Source: Bretschneidera sinensis (Eukaryota > Streptophyta > Magnoliopsida > Brassicales > Akaniaceae). From it: a DNA stretch of 64,000 bases. A program made the position numbers and the translations under genes. Shown here piece after piece: positions 36,720 to 48,500 of this stretch; the stretch's first letter is position 1, and each line of letters begins with the position of its first letter. The DNA is taken from NCBI GenBank assembly GCA_023935145.1, contig CM043699.1, forward strand, positions 73,799,138 to 73,863,137, written 5' to 3'. Under the pieces are notes generated by a model, which saw only the letters and a list, made by a program, of their open reading frames with translations, searched no databases and was not told the origin of the DNA.

Positions 36720-37838
36720 ATGTCATCTCCAATCAACTCATCAGATTCATCAAACTCCTCAATCTCTGAAACACCGGTTGTTGTATCAACTAGTATCAAC
36801 CCTTCGGCACAAACCAACAATCTAATCTCTATCAATACTGCATCCCAAATCCCATTCAAGCTATCTGGAGGTGGTAACTATGCCTCTTGGAGATCTCAAT
36901 TCTCTAATTTACTGTTTGGTTATGATTTGCTAGGTTATGTCGATGGCACACATCCCTGTCCTGCATCCACCATCAACACAACTGGAGGAACTGAGTCTGT
37001 TCCGAACCCAGACCAAAAGAAGTGGCTGCGTCAAGATCGTTTAGTACTGCAGGCTATTCAGGCCTCCCTTGCAAGTACCATTGCACCACTTATCTCCACC
37101 TGCAAGTGCTCTACTGAAGCGTGGAATAAGCTGGAAACAACTTTTGCCAATCGTTCGAATACCAGGATGCTCTCCCTTCTTTCCACACTCATGAGGATCT
37201 CTCAAGAAGGCACTACCATAGCCGAATACATGCAACACATCAAAACGATTGTTGACGACCTTGCCTTGATTGGGCACCCTCTGAGTGACGCTGAGATTAT
37301 CGTTCACACCCTCTATGGCCTCAGTAATGACTATAAAGAACTGAATGCAGCCATACGTACAAGAGAAACAGCTATGACATTCGAAGAGCTTCACGATAAG
37401 CTTCTAGATCACGAGACTTTTCTAAAACGAGAAGAAGGGAAGAAAGTAACAACACCAATCACTGCTCAGTACAACCATCATCGCTCCAACAACAATAAAA
37501 ACAGGTCAGGTTCTGGAAATCATCAAAACAATATAATGGGAAACAACAATTATGGCAACAGGTCATTCTCTAGCAATCCACAGACCAACTCCGGAAATCA
37601 AGGTTTTCATAACTCCCCCTTCAACAACAATTTTTCCTATAACACAGTGGGAAATTTTGCTCCAGCAAGGATCTCACAACATCAACCATGGCGACCAAAC
37701 AGCAACTATAGACAACCTAAGCCAATATGCAAACTTTGTGACAAAATTGGGCACACGGCAAAGGTTTGTCGGTCTCGAGTAAGGCCAAACCACAATCCCA
37801 GCTGGCCTCAGGTGAATCACTCGACCACAGATCAATAA
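36720..37838 (+). CDS. Copia gag protein, open, 372 codons
   Basis: The frame starts at ATG 36720, about 100 bases after the primer site, and ends in TAA at 37836-37838. It shows the usual plant copia gag: an N-terminal region with IPFKLSGGGNYASWRSQF, a capsid-like middle with WNKLETTFANRSNTRMLSLL and IAEYMQHIKTIVDDLALIG, an Asn-rich linker, and a CCHC zinc knuckle CKLCDKIGHTAKVC at about residues 337-350. Gag forms the cytoplasmic particle that packages the RNA. The TAA lies in the same frame as the protease (NWLVDSGASHH) that follows, so gag and pol are separated by a single stop. It looks like a C-to-T change of a Gln codon in a single-ORF element, but stop readthrough cannot be excluded. 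Confidence 0.9.
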   Translation: MSSPINSSDSSNSSISETPVVVSTSINPSAQTNNLISINTASQIPFKLSGGGNYASWRSQFSNLLFGYDLLGYVDGTHPCPASTINTTGGTESVPNPDQKKWLRQDRLVLQAIQASLASTIAPLISTCKCSTEAWNKLETTFANRSNTRMLSLLSTLMRISQEGTTIAEYMQHIKTIVDDLALIGHPLSDAEIIVHTLYGLSNDYKELNAAIRTRETAMTFEELHDKLLDHETFLKREEGKKVTTPITAQYNHHRSNNNKNRSGSGNHQNNIMGNNNYGNRSFSSNPQTNSGNQGFHNSPFNNNFSYNTVGNFAPARISQHQPWRPNSNYRQPKPICKLCDKIGHTAKVCRSRVRPNHNPSWPQVNHSTTDQ

Positions 37839-40800
37839 TCCAACCGCAACAATTGGCTAGTTGACTCTGGTGCATCGCACCACATTACCTCTAACTTGCA
37901 AAACCTCTCTGTTCACTCAGATTACAATGGGAATGAAGACATAATGGTTGGCAACGGTAACGGTATTCCAATATATCATATTGGTTCTACAAAACTCACA
38001 TCTTCAAATATCTTATTTAATCTTAATAATGTGTTGTGTGCTCCCTATATCAAAAAGAATTTACTTTCAGTTTCGTAATTTTGCAAACAAAATGCCACAT
38101 CTATTGAATTCTTTCCTGATTCTTTTATTGTGAAGGATTTGAGTACGGGGGCATCCTTGGTGCGAGGCCAGAATAAGGACGATGTCTATGAGTGGCCATC
38201 TATGCCATCATCACCATCCTTTGCATCTATTCCAACAGCATACACAGCCACCACAACAACTACCTCCGACCTATGGCACCGCCGTCTAGGCCATCCTTCC
38301 GAATCCATTCAAAAAAAATTAGTAACTACATTTTCTCTACCCGTATCTCAGTCTCTTTCTAGTCATTGTGATTCATGTCTCTGCAATAAAAGTCACAGAC
38401 TTCCATTTGGCTTAACAAGTGTGTCATGTACTTCTCCGTTAGAAATTTTATATACCGACGTTTGGGGACCATCACCAATCATTTCTTATGACAATTTTCG
38501 GTACTATATAATTTTTGTGGATTACTTTACAAAATACACTTGGTTCTATCCTATCAAACACAAACCCGATGTTCCTCTCATATTTGACAAATTCAAGAAA
38601 TTAGTCGAAAATTTTTTTCAATTGAAAATAAAAACAATCTATTCCGATGGAGGTGGTGAATATCAAAGTTTGGCTCATCACCTATCTAACTTTGGTATTC
38701 AACACCTCACATCTCCTCCATATACTCCTCAATTAGTGGGATCCGCTGAAAAAAAAACATTGTCATCTAGTCGAAACTGGTCTCACTTTACTTCACCAAG
38801 CCTCACTACCTTTACGGTTCTGGTCTGTAGCATTCCAAACAGCCACCTATCTTATTAACCGTATGCCCACACCAGTCATTAAGTCCCACTCTCCATTCGA
38901 AAAAATATTTCACAAACAACCAAATTATCACAAACTAAAAGTATTTGGCTGTCTGTGCTACCCTTGGCTCCGTCCCTATTCCACTCATAAGCTAGCTCCA
39001 CGATCAAAACCATGCATATTTATTAGTTATTCACTCTCTCACAATTCCTATATCTGTCTTGATCCATCCACATCAAAAACCTTTATTACTCGCCATATCA
39101 TTTTTATTGAGTCTCAATTTCCCTTTCAAAAACTTTCCATACATGAACCACGAATTAACACAGAATCTCTACATCAATGGTGTCCCTCAAATCTCTCCAA
39201 TCCTTCCACAAATCTCGAGTCAACATCTCATGAATCTGTCACTCACAATCAGGCACCTTCATATCCTTCCCTATCTACATTAAATCACATACAATCAAGT
39301 TCTCCTCCACCAGCTGCCCCCACTAATACACACTCCTCAAATCATGGTGCTGATGAACAAGTGGATCCTCATATCACGCTGTCTACCTCTGCCTTGCACC
39401 AATCACACTCCTGGACTCCTCTACAAATCGGGTAAGTTATGATTCCTCTCTTCATTCATCTCCCTCACAGACTACTCCATCCAAATCGCCCACACCACAA
39501 AAAATAACTACCCGGTCCCAAAATAATATCTTCAAGCCACGCAAAATACTTGACCTTCACACCACCACCTCCAACACCGATGAACCTCCTGAACCCACAA
39601 CATATCACCAAGCCGAAAAATTCCCTCAATGGCGTAAGGCGATGAGTGATGAGTATGACGCCCTTCTTAAAAACTCCACATGGACTCTCGTATCCCATCA
39701 CCACACACAAAACATCATTGGGAGTAAATGGATATTTAAGATTAAGCGGAACCCCAATGGTACTGTTGCCCGCTATAAGGCTGGTTTGGTTGCCAAAGGA
39801 TTCCATCAACGTCCCGGAATTGATTACACGGATACTTTCAGTCCTGTTGTAAAACCTACAACAATTCACCTTATTCTAAGTTTAGCAGTCTCCTCTGGAT
39901 GGGACTTGCGACAACTGGATGTTAACAATGCTTTTTTGCAGGGAACACTTTCTGACGATGTTTTCATGCAGCAACCTCAAGGCTTCATTCATCCGCAGTT
40001 TCCTACTCATGTCTGCAAGTTGCGCAAGGCCATCTATGGTCTTCGCCAAGCTCCCCGTGCATGGTATCATGTATTACGCGGCTTCCTACTCCTTCACTAA
40101 TTTGTGAACTCTAAATCAGATAGTTCCCTGTTTATCTTTCACCATGGACAGACCACACTCTACTTGCTTGTGTACGTTGACGACATCATCATTACAGGCA
40201 ACAATTCCGCCTCCGTCCAGCAGTTCATTGATCAGTTGGCCAACCGATTCTCCTTGAAGGATCTCGGCCCCATATCATATTTTTTGGGTGTTGAGGCTCG
40301 CACAACTCCAACTGGTTTATTCTTGTCACAGCGAAAGTATGTACTTGACATCCTGCACAAGGCGAACATGGCTGATGCTAAAGAGGTTAGCACTCCCCTA
40401 TCCACAACCAAGTCTCTAACGCTCAACGACGGCACCCCTCACCATGACGCTACTCAGTTTCGATAGTTCTTGGGATCACTACAGTACTTGTCCTTAACAA
40501 GACCTGATATCTCCTTTACAGTCAATAGACTGTCACAGTTCATGCATTGTCCTACCTCATTGGGCCACTGTCAAACATCTATTGCGGTACCTCAAGGGCA
40601 CTTTCGATCATGGAATCTTTCTTCGCAAAGAATCATGTCCGCAACTCCATGCCTTCTCTGACTCTGATTGGGCAGGAAACACTGATGATCGCACATCCAC
40701 ATCTGCATATGTTGTGTTTCTAGGTGCCTCACCAATCAGTTGGGCTTCCAAAAAGCAACGCACCGTTGCTCGCTCATCTACTGAAGCCGAGTATTGTGCC

Positions 40801-41141
40801 ATAACTTCGACTGCTGTTGAACTCAACTGGATAACTAATCTGCTCCAAGAACTACATGCTCCACTATACCTACAATTTACTGCGATAATATTGGTGCCAC
40901 ATACTTGTGTAAAAATTCGGTGTTCCACTCACGAATGAAGCACATTGCCATTGACTTTCACTTTGTTCGTGACCAGGTTGTTAATCATCGGTTACGTGTT
41001 TATCATGTTCATACTAATGATCAATTGGCAGACTCACTCACCAAAGCACTTTCTCGAAAACAGTTCTTGCATCATCGGTTCAAGATTGGCATCCGAGATG
41101 GATGCTTCATCTTGCGGGGGCATGATAGAGAGACATATTAG
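37839..41141 (+). pseudogene. Copia pol polyprotein, interrupted
   Basis: In order: protease (DSGASHH at about 37,864), pre-integrase (WHRRLGHPSE, 38,275), integrase (YTDVWGP, 38,453; YSDGGGEY, 38,640), reverse transcriptase ([16 protein letters not shown], 39,736; YVDDIIITGN, 40,174) and RNase H ([12 protein letters not shown], 40,661; ARSSTEAEY, 40,770; [14 protein letters not shown] near the end). Breaks seen: TAA at 38076 after LLSVS, a one-base excess in the A run at 38,749-38,757 in integrase, a frame change near 39,410, TAA at 40098, TAG at 40464 after QFR, and frame changes near 40,570 and 40,890. Several stops sit where Gln is usual, consistent with deamination of methylated C. The element could move only if supplied with pol in trans. 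Confidence 0.9.
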
Positions 41142-41364
41142 TATATTCTCATCCTTGATTTAAGACTTACTTTATGCAATGTTTTCATTCTTGATTTAAA
41201 GATTACATTAGGCAATGTTTTCATCATTGTTTTAAGGATGACCTTTTTCCTTTAACAACCTATATATACCCTTAATTGTATTCTCAATAAGAATCAAGTA
41301 AGCATTTGTACATTCTCTTGACTCTCTTTAATTCTCACTTCTCTTTGCTCTCTTAAAACTTACA
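41123..41364 (+). repeat. Right LTR of the 36.4-41.4 kb copia element
   Basis: TGATAGAGAGACA to CTTACA, 242 bp, followed by the TAGAC duplication at 41365-41369. Confidence 0.97.
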
Positions 41365-42354
41365 TAGACAACCTACTACAGATCAAGACCCAACCTATAA
41401 TCTCTCAAATTATAACAAACCTTAAGAAATGGGAGGAGGTGTGAGATCAGTGTATATATTTTTATTATACAACTATAAGACTAGAAATCACTTTATGTAT
41501 TTTTATTATACAACCCAAATGCCAAATGACATAGAGAATGACAGAGATTACTTACAGTGGCGCAGTGGAGGGAGAACCAAATTCCAAACAAAACGTAACC
41601 CTAACGAAATGAAGCTGCAAACAAAACCAGTAACAATTATAAAGCAAAATGTGAGAGAACCCAAATCACTCTCTTAACCCTAAGGATGAAGGGTTACCTG
41701 CAGCATTGGAGGAGATGTGGCGGCTAGGGAAAAACGATGGCTGGGGAGGCACAACGGCGGGGGAGACGCGGTGGTGGAGGAGGTATGGCGTAAAATGGAG
41801 AAACAAGAAATTAGGAATAAAAATCGAGAAAAAAAACGAAAGATTCATAGAAAAATTAAGAACATGAAAACGAAGAAAAATTGGCGCGGTGGCTGAAATG
41901 AAGATGGAGGGAAAGAGAGAGGTAGTAGAGTATTTCAGAGAGACTATATGCGACGGATCAGTGCGCACGCAAATATAATTATATTCCTTCACATTTACTA
42001 ATTTTTTTTATATTAAATTGATTAAAAAATGAAAAGTAATGGTTTGTCTAAAAATTCATAAGGTGACGGCTCGTTCGGTCGCAACTAATATGAACTTTTG
42101 GTCGCAATTAAGAGTTTCAAATATTAAATTAAATAATATGGTCGTCAAATTTGCGACCGCCAACAACCCGTCGCATTAGAGTCTCGACACGACAAGAAGT
42201 GACTGAATTCTTTCATATTTGCGAGGGCATATCGGTTGAAACTATTACTTGCGAGCGTTTTTTTGATTCCGTCGCATATGCCATACAATTGTGACTGAAA
42301 AACTTCCATCTCTTCTAAATCTTTCGGAAATACTCGATTTTTTTTGTAGTTATG

Positions 42355-42829
42355 ATAATTATGAACACATAATTACATATATGTGTCGCATTATCAATTG
42401 ATATCTACAATAATAAATTAATAATATTAATTTTTATTTGTTTGTATACTTTTTTATTTTATCAAAAACAATCATTAAATTTAATGTTACATTTATATAG
42501 CTAGATCATGCATGTTAACTTTTGTCATCATCATATACATTGAAGATGGAAAAAGTTAATTTTATCTTTTATTAGTTATTAACTTATCAAATTATTTATA
42601 TTTATAGTATTTTCATATATAATTTTGATTTGTAGTTAGTCAAACCATAATTAATTAATTATATTGAATTGAGAAAAAATATATTATATTATTACTAACA
42701 TATTTTTGTGAACTTGATTACATTGAAACATAACAAAAAATAGCATAATAATCTAAATTTAAAGTGGAGTTCAAAAGGATTTTTTAAAAATTGAAGGAAA
42801 AGAAAATAGAAAAACACAACAAATTCGAT
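42355..42829. other. AT-rich DNA right of the CACTA-like element
   Basis: Nothing coding or structured is seen; it is the counterpart of 32,641-33,047 inside the presumed outer element. Confidence 0.45.
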
Positions 42830-43108
42830 GGTTCATAGTAAGCTGTTCAAAATCCCAAAATGGTACGAACTGAATGACCCGAAATCGAAACGACCTGAAA
42901 TGACTCGATCCGAATGACCTGAGACCCAACACAACCTGAGACCGATATGAACCAAACTCGACCCAACCCAACCCGAGATGACCCGAAGCCCGATATGATT
43001 CGAGACCGATATGACTCAAAACTAACTTGAACCGATCCGAGATTACCCACGACCCGAAATGATCTAAACCCAAATGACTCAACACAACCCGTTTGCCACA
43101 TCTATAAA
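42830..43108. repeat. ACCCGA-rich block, right flank of the nested insertion
   Basis: Dense degenerate repeats around GACCCGAAATGA and CCCAACCCGAGATGACCCGA, ending ACCCGTTTGCCACATC. It mirrors the block at 32,385-32,640 and is not telomeric repeat, since the unit varies in length and sequence. Confidence 0.6.
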
Positions 43109-43114
43109 TAAATC

Positions 43115-44240
43115 TTTTCTATATTTCACATTAATGATGCAAACTTTGATGATAATTAAACCCTATGGACTTTAATTTTATTTTTTCTGTTTTGCTGATG
43201 AGAACAAAGATGAAAATCTTATTGATCCACCAGTATATACACAAAAACATTGTTCAGAAATGAGTAAATATTAGACATTGGCGGCATAGTATATATAACA
43301 TTACATACTTATGTGATGAAAATAAATTATAACAAAACATTATTCTGAAATGAGTAAATAGTATGACATTATTTTTTCAGATGGTTTTAGATAATCGGTT
43401 TATCCGCAAGATATTAGAGATATTATAAATTAAACCAAAGATAATTACAAAATTTCAATGAAGTATATTCCGGAGAGTGGTAAGCCAATCCATAAAATAA
43501 GTGTCAGATGAATACTAATTAAAGCTTGATTTGTAATTTCAATTAATCTGTTTTTATTTTTAACCCAAAATTCATTTAGGATTCAATGATTTCAATAATG
43601 AGGCACTACCCTTGGCCACAACCCTCAATGATCTTGAAAGGAAATAATACCATAAGCAACATCTTCAAAATTTTTTAAGAGCCATTAGGTGAGCTTAATT
43701 TTTAATGTAAGATATATTTATTTTTTCTCTTTCTTTCTTTTTCTTACGTGAAAGTTATTCTTCAATTAATTAGAAACAATTATATGTTGCAAAAAACTTT
43801 ATATATTTTTTTGAAAGGTGGAAAAAAAATTTGATATTGATATAAATTTATACATTTGCCACCACCATCTTCTATAGTATTCAACTATGAAGGTTTCACT
43901 GAAGTTCTTACTCTTGATCTGTAAGTATTGACACAAGCAAATCAACTAAACAATATTTGGCTTTGTATAAATTTCTATTTGTATAGCATTGTTGGATCTT
44001 AAATAGTTGTACTAACTGCTGTAATGCTATTGACAGAGACTACGAAGTTAAAGTAAATGGTTGTTTTTATTGATCAGGATAACTTTGAATAGAATCTATA
44101 AATTACATAAATAATTTCACACGATTATCCAAAGGAATCAACAAAATGCTTCAAAGAATTTTTTAATAAAAAGAGCAACCAATCCAATTTGCTTCCCTCA
44201 ATTCTGTTGTGGATATCGAAGACTTGGTCACTCATGTAAC
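43115..44240 (+). pseudogene. GH1 beta-glucosidase pseudogene, copy A, downstream exons
   Basis: This piece aligns with copy B from about 51,255 to 52,390. It has exon remains near 43,206-43,250 (DENLIDPPVYTQK), 43,380-43,500 (with YIPESG in the place of the nucleophile motif YITENG), 43,578-43,690 and 44,037-44,240 (final exon with YEVKVN and DNFE followed by a stop). The 3' flank to about 44,515 also matches the flank of copy B, so a segment larger than the gene was duplicated. Nonsense codons and indels make it non-functional. Confidence 0.85.
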
Positions 44241-44601
44241 ATTTTCATTATATAGCCTAATGTTATCATATATAAGTGAGCAATGGCTCTTAATTAATAA
44301 TGACTGTATATAACGCATTGAGTATTATTAAATATAAAAAAGGTTATGTTTACCCTAATGAAACTTGTTTTAATTACAACAATAATTAAATAAAATATGT
44401 ACTTACTGTTTGATCACATTTCAATAGAACATATGTATATTGATACATTTGAAAATGTAAAGATGAGAAACATACTGAAAAAATGAAATGATGATAAAAA
44501 GATGAATACTTAAGTTTTTTTTAACAGCAAAAAACCACTCAATTTATTAAAAAACATCAAAGATGAAATTATTGAGGAAAAAAAAAAAAAACCACAACAT
44601 C

Positions 44602-46385
44602 CACTACAAGAAAAGTCACTTTTAGTGACTAAAAATGCCATCACCAAAAGTGCATTTTTCGTTAAGTCCACCTATGACTGTCCGTTAAAAAGATCAAAGT
44701 TCAAAGCATTTCTTTTAGTTGTATTTATGTGCACTAGCTGCATATCATTCTCACACTTTCCATACCTAAAACACCATGAATTACATCAAAGAAAAATTGT
44801 ATTAAAAATTTACTCCTATCTCAAGTTAAAGAAAAATTGTGTTAAATTTTGAGCCACTTTTTTTTAGGAGGAATTACTTCAAGAATAAGACATTCAACCT
44901 TCAATTGTTGTTCCTGTAATTTGTAGGCAAGCAAACAGGTATTAACACAAAACTCACATTTCCAGCTCTTCAAAACAACAATCTTAACTTAAATTAGCGT
45001 ACAGGCTTTGCTTTATGGTACTTCAAATCTCTCCAAAACAACATTGACAAAATCATTTTTCAATTATGAAATTCAAATTTGTGCCCCAAAAAAAAACTAA
45101 AGGGAGAGAGAGAAAAATGGAAATAACATGGACATTGATGAAAAATATATAAAAATCCATAAAATTATATAAAAGTAGAACAAATATTACTACAGACACA
45201 GACAAATAACTGAATATTTTTAGTTATATTTAAATCTCGTTTGAATTTTTATTTAAATCTTCTTAAATTCACTTAAATTTTTAATATGCAAACCACGCTT
45301 AGTCTCTTGCCAATCATTATACATCAGTGACATATATGATAGTAATAATATACATAGAGAGAATAGGCATAGCTTGAGAGAGCTCAAAGTAATCGAGGTT
45401 CCAGCTGTAACAGATTTATAAGTTGAAGTGGTCGATCAATATTGAGATTGAGATCAAATTCGAATTTAGCTTAGGGTTTTTTGAAGATCTAAAGCAAAAT
45501 GGAAAAAAAAAATGAAAGAGAAATTGGATGGAGATGAGTAAGAGACTAAGCGATGTGTAAGAGTGTGAGACCGATTTTGTGTACAACAGTGAAGACAATG
45601 CAAGAGAGAGATTCAGATAACACTGTTAGGTTCACGATTCCACCTTATGTTTTTACCTTTTTCTGCTATACGGTGGGCCAAGCCCACAAATAAAAAGGAA
45701 AACTACATAGAAATTAATCAGGGCCACGGAGATAAGGAGTCCATCGCAAAGGTCCCAAATCCAGTTAGTACCTTTTCTTCTAAGATTTTGGCCACGACTG
45801 TAGCTGCCTAATCTCAAGTAATGGCCACGAAAATAGGTAACGTGATTGAATAATTAGCTTTTTGCAAGTAGTTAAAAAATTTAGCTTTTAATAGGTTAAT
45901 TGCAGTACATATCTTTTAACTATAAATCTGTAGTATTTAATTTTTTAAATTATTAATTTGGCATATAGGGTTATTGAATTATGAATTAGTAGCAATCAAC
46001 TCTTTAAATCCATTCTTCCGCGAAAAACTTAATGTAAATATAACAAGTAAGGATTCTTCCATTTAATTGTTATTAGATGATGAATGTTTGTTCTAAAAAT
46101 TGGACCTACGCAAATCATTGAACTAATGGAATTCTATTTTAATTTCCTCACTTGGTTAAGTTTCTTGCCAGAAAATAAATTTAAATTATTGATTGCTATT
46201 AATTTATAGTTCAATAATCCCATGTACCAAATTAATAGTTCAGAGAATTAAATATTATAGATCTATAGTTGAATAATATGTGATGCAATAAACCAATTTT
46301 TAATTTGCTGACGACTTGTGATCAAAGAAAACATTTTTTATGATTATTTTTTCTGTGGTCAACAAAAATTTAAATTTTTGTAGTG
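44602..46385. mobile_element. Candidate non-autonomous CACTA-like element, 1.8 kb
   Basis: CACTACAAGAAAAGTCAC at the left and, on the other strand, CACTACAAAAATTTAAA at the right are CACTA-type ends. The flanking triplets ATC and ACC differ by one base, so the target duplication is not proven. A promoter-like, A/G-rich stretch at 45,350-45,610 lies inside; no transposase is seen. Confidence 0.5.
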
Positions 46386-46399
46386 ACCAAACAAAACCA

Positions 46400-46960
46400 A
46401 CAAAATCCCCACCAAACTCATACAGCAAAGAAAGTACATGCGCAAAAAAAGAAGCCCTAGTTGTAAAAAAACACCACCTAACAGGGGACCGTCCCTGCAC
46501 ATCTTGAGCGACAAAAAAAAACTAATACAGACACCCTATAAAAAGATACCACCCGTAAAAAAATCTAGACTTGTTGCTCCTCAGTCTTTGATATTCTTCT
46601 GTATCCCTCAACTCGAGTCCATAATATTCTTTTAACAATTTCTATTCAACACTTATTAGTGGGGTTCGGTCGATAACCTATGGTCTATTAATGGAATGTG
46701 CTATGTTTTGTTTTTGTTTTTGTTTTGTTGCCTTTCTTGTAATCATACGTTTTACGATAATTATTAATAAAACTATTTTTTTACTGTTAAAAAAATTGTT
46801 GCTTGGACATGCACTGAGGTGTTTGTATTAGAATATGGCTCCTCTGCAATTAAAAGTATGCAGCAGATCCCGTAATACACATTAAGGAAAGGTATAATTG
46901 CAATTAATTTTTTTTTGGATAAGCTTATTTTTCAATTATACCCTTATTGTGTACAGGATC
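46400..46960. other. Spacer with possible LINE 3' tail
   Basis: At about 46,660-46,790 T/G-rich sequence ends AATAAAACTATTTTTTTACTG and an A run, as some LINE 3' ends do. No coding part of a LINE was found. Confidence 0.3.
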
Positions 46961-46975
46961 CACTGCATGTTTTTT

Positions 46976-47094
46976 TTACTTTTCTTTTAAAAGGAAAAAA
47001 AATATATTATTAATAAAATCATCAAAGATACAACATACGCAAGAGGCAAGGGATCCAAAGCATCCCCAAGACTACCAGGAACGACACACCCCGG
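46976..47094 (-). mobile_element. 5'-truncated LINE insertion with 16 bp target duplication
   Basis: CCACTGCATGTTTTTT occurs at 46960-46975 and 47095-47110 and bounds an insert of about 119 bp. On the minus strand the insert reads GGATGCTTTGGATCCCTTGC..TGATGATTTTATTAATA, which is like the 3' end of plant L1 elements. Long duplication and extreme 5' truncation are normal for LINEs. Confidence 0.75.
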
Positions 47095-47110
47095 CCACTG
47101 CATGTTTTTT

Positions 47111-47667
47111 CTATTACGTTTGATGATTTTCACAAGTTACTACGTATTCATCTTGGGTCACCGATGATTTTTTTAAATACTTTAACTTGAGGTGATTTTC
47201 ACATTCTTCTCACCGCAAAACCAAATTTTGGTGGATTTGATCTATCACATTTTCCCATGAGAAATTAATCCAAGTTTCGGTGGATAATGTGATCTTCACT
47301 ATATTGTTCCCATGATAAAACCAAGAAAATAAAAATAAAATTCGGTGGTATATATGATCAGATTAATCCAAGTTTCGGTGGAGAATGTGATCAAATTAAT
47401 CCAAAGTTATTGTTCAAAGAATAAAAAAATTATGGCTTGGAACTGTGATGGAGCTGGAGTGATGATTTTCACAAGTTACTGATTGTCAATCTTCTACGCT
47501 CACGGAGGGTTTCTTTTTTTTTTATTGTTCTTGGCTCACGGATGGTTTCTCTTTTTTCACTTAGCCTGATGCGAGCCTCTATATAAAGGGCTTACAATGA
47601 GACCTATAACCACAAGCACTTAGTCTTCCAAAAGTAGAAACTATAAGCATTGGTCTTGGGTACTTAA
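47111..47667 (+). promoter_or_regulatory. Upstream region of beta-glucosidase copy B
   Basis: CTATATAAAGGGC at about 47,579-47,591 is a good TATA box some 80 bases before the former start codon. Between 47,200 and 47,410 there are repeated pieces of AATCCAAGTTTCGGTGGA and GGTGATTTTCACA, perhaps old promoter repeats. Confidence 0.5.
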
Positions 47668-48360
47668 TTGTCTCCTGCATTGGGGCTCCTGATCCTACTG
47701 AGCTTGTTGTCTCTCATTCAACCAAGGCCTTTCTATTTCCCAGCTTATTTCGATCCTAATAACTTGTTGCTTCTACCTGAGAATAAACATTTTAGTCGTG
47801 CTGATTTCCCAAAGGATTTCATTTTCGGCACCGCTTCTGCGTCTTATCAGGTAGAATACGCACATAAGATATTGAATTATCTGGTTTCATGTAAAAATAT
47901 GATTAAACATACAGTATATATGGAGAGGAATAGCATCTCAAATAATGCAACTCTATGAATGATATTTAGTTTGAAGGTGCAGTGATGGGAGGTGCTAGAA
48001 CAGATAGTATATGGGACTACTTTACTCACACAGATCCGGGTGATCTGTGTGTGTGTGTTAAGTTATGTTGATGAGCAACAAGTTTGGCTTTAATTCATTT
48101 CATGGATAATGAGACAAAATGTTGAATAGTTAGATTATTATATTCAAATCATCTAATTAAAATAAAGGATTATTTTCCTGAAACCTTGCTGAAAAAAATT
48201 TCCATGACAAACTGATAGCATAGTTATCACATCTAGACCAAATATCAACTTTGTCTTAGGAATATGTCATTAGATTAATGGTCCAACTAATAAATTAAAA
48301 GTTAAACTGCATGGATAATTAAAAAATAAATAAAATTATGTAATAGCCTTATTATTATAA

Positions 48361-48500
48361 TTTTTTTGAACATAAAAGATGGATTTATTATATCAAATCA
48401 GCTAAGTGATCAATGCAGTAAAATAACAACTACAGGAAGAACCTCCACATCTGGAGGAACAACACCAAAGCAAAACAAAGCATTAAGTACTCAGGTTGAT
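48361..48500 (-). mobile_element. LINE 3' fragment in an intron of copy B
   Basis: Minus strand TTGATATAATAAATCCATC followed by an A run resembles a LINE 3' end, preceded by a Cys/Trp-poor tail. Short and without a clear duplication. Confidence 0.35.

Larger units (their letters stand above)
36369..41364 (+). mobile_element. Young Ty1/copia retrotransposon, 5.0 kb, inserted in the CACTA-like element
   Basis: LTRs of 242 bp at both ends differ at about 5 sites (2%), and TAGAC is duplicated at 36364-36368 and 41365-41369. TGGTATCAGAGC follows the left LTR. The polypurine-like TTGCGGGGGCA precedes the right LTR. Gag is open; pol carries nonsense codons and frameshifts. At the substitution rate often used for grass LTRs (1.3e-8 per site per year), 2% corresponds to roughly 0.8 million years; that figure is only an inference. 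TSDs, LTRs, primer site and domain order all agree. Confidence 0.97.
33048..42351. mobile_element. CACTA-like DNA transposon carrying a copia insertion
   Basis: The left end is CACTATCAGAAAAC and the right end, read on the other strand, AACTACAAAAAAAATC; both are flanked by ATG (33045-33047 and 42352-42354), a 3 bp duplication as CACTA elements make. Near both ends are repeated GTCGCA/TGCGAC words in both orientations, typical subterminal repeats. Without the nested copia element the length is about 4.3 kb. I found no transposase, so it seems non-autonomous. The inner DNA at 34,500-36,360 and 41,370-41,990 is non-repetitive and holds no frame I trust. The right terminal base is T where G is expected. 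Confidence 0.75.

Noticed and set aside
41666..41992. 108-codon minus-strand frame near the right end of the CACTA-like element
   Set aside because: Composition is Phe/Ser/Pro-rich without motif, and the stretch lies in an A/G-rich promoter-like region of a non-autonomous element.
42830..43108. ACCCGA words as interstitial telomere repeat
   Set aside because: The unit is variable and lacks the plant TTTAGGG repeat; the block ends in GTGGCAAA-type sequence as in hAT-like elements.
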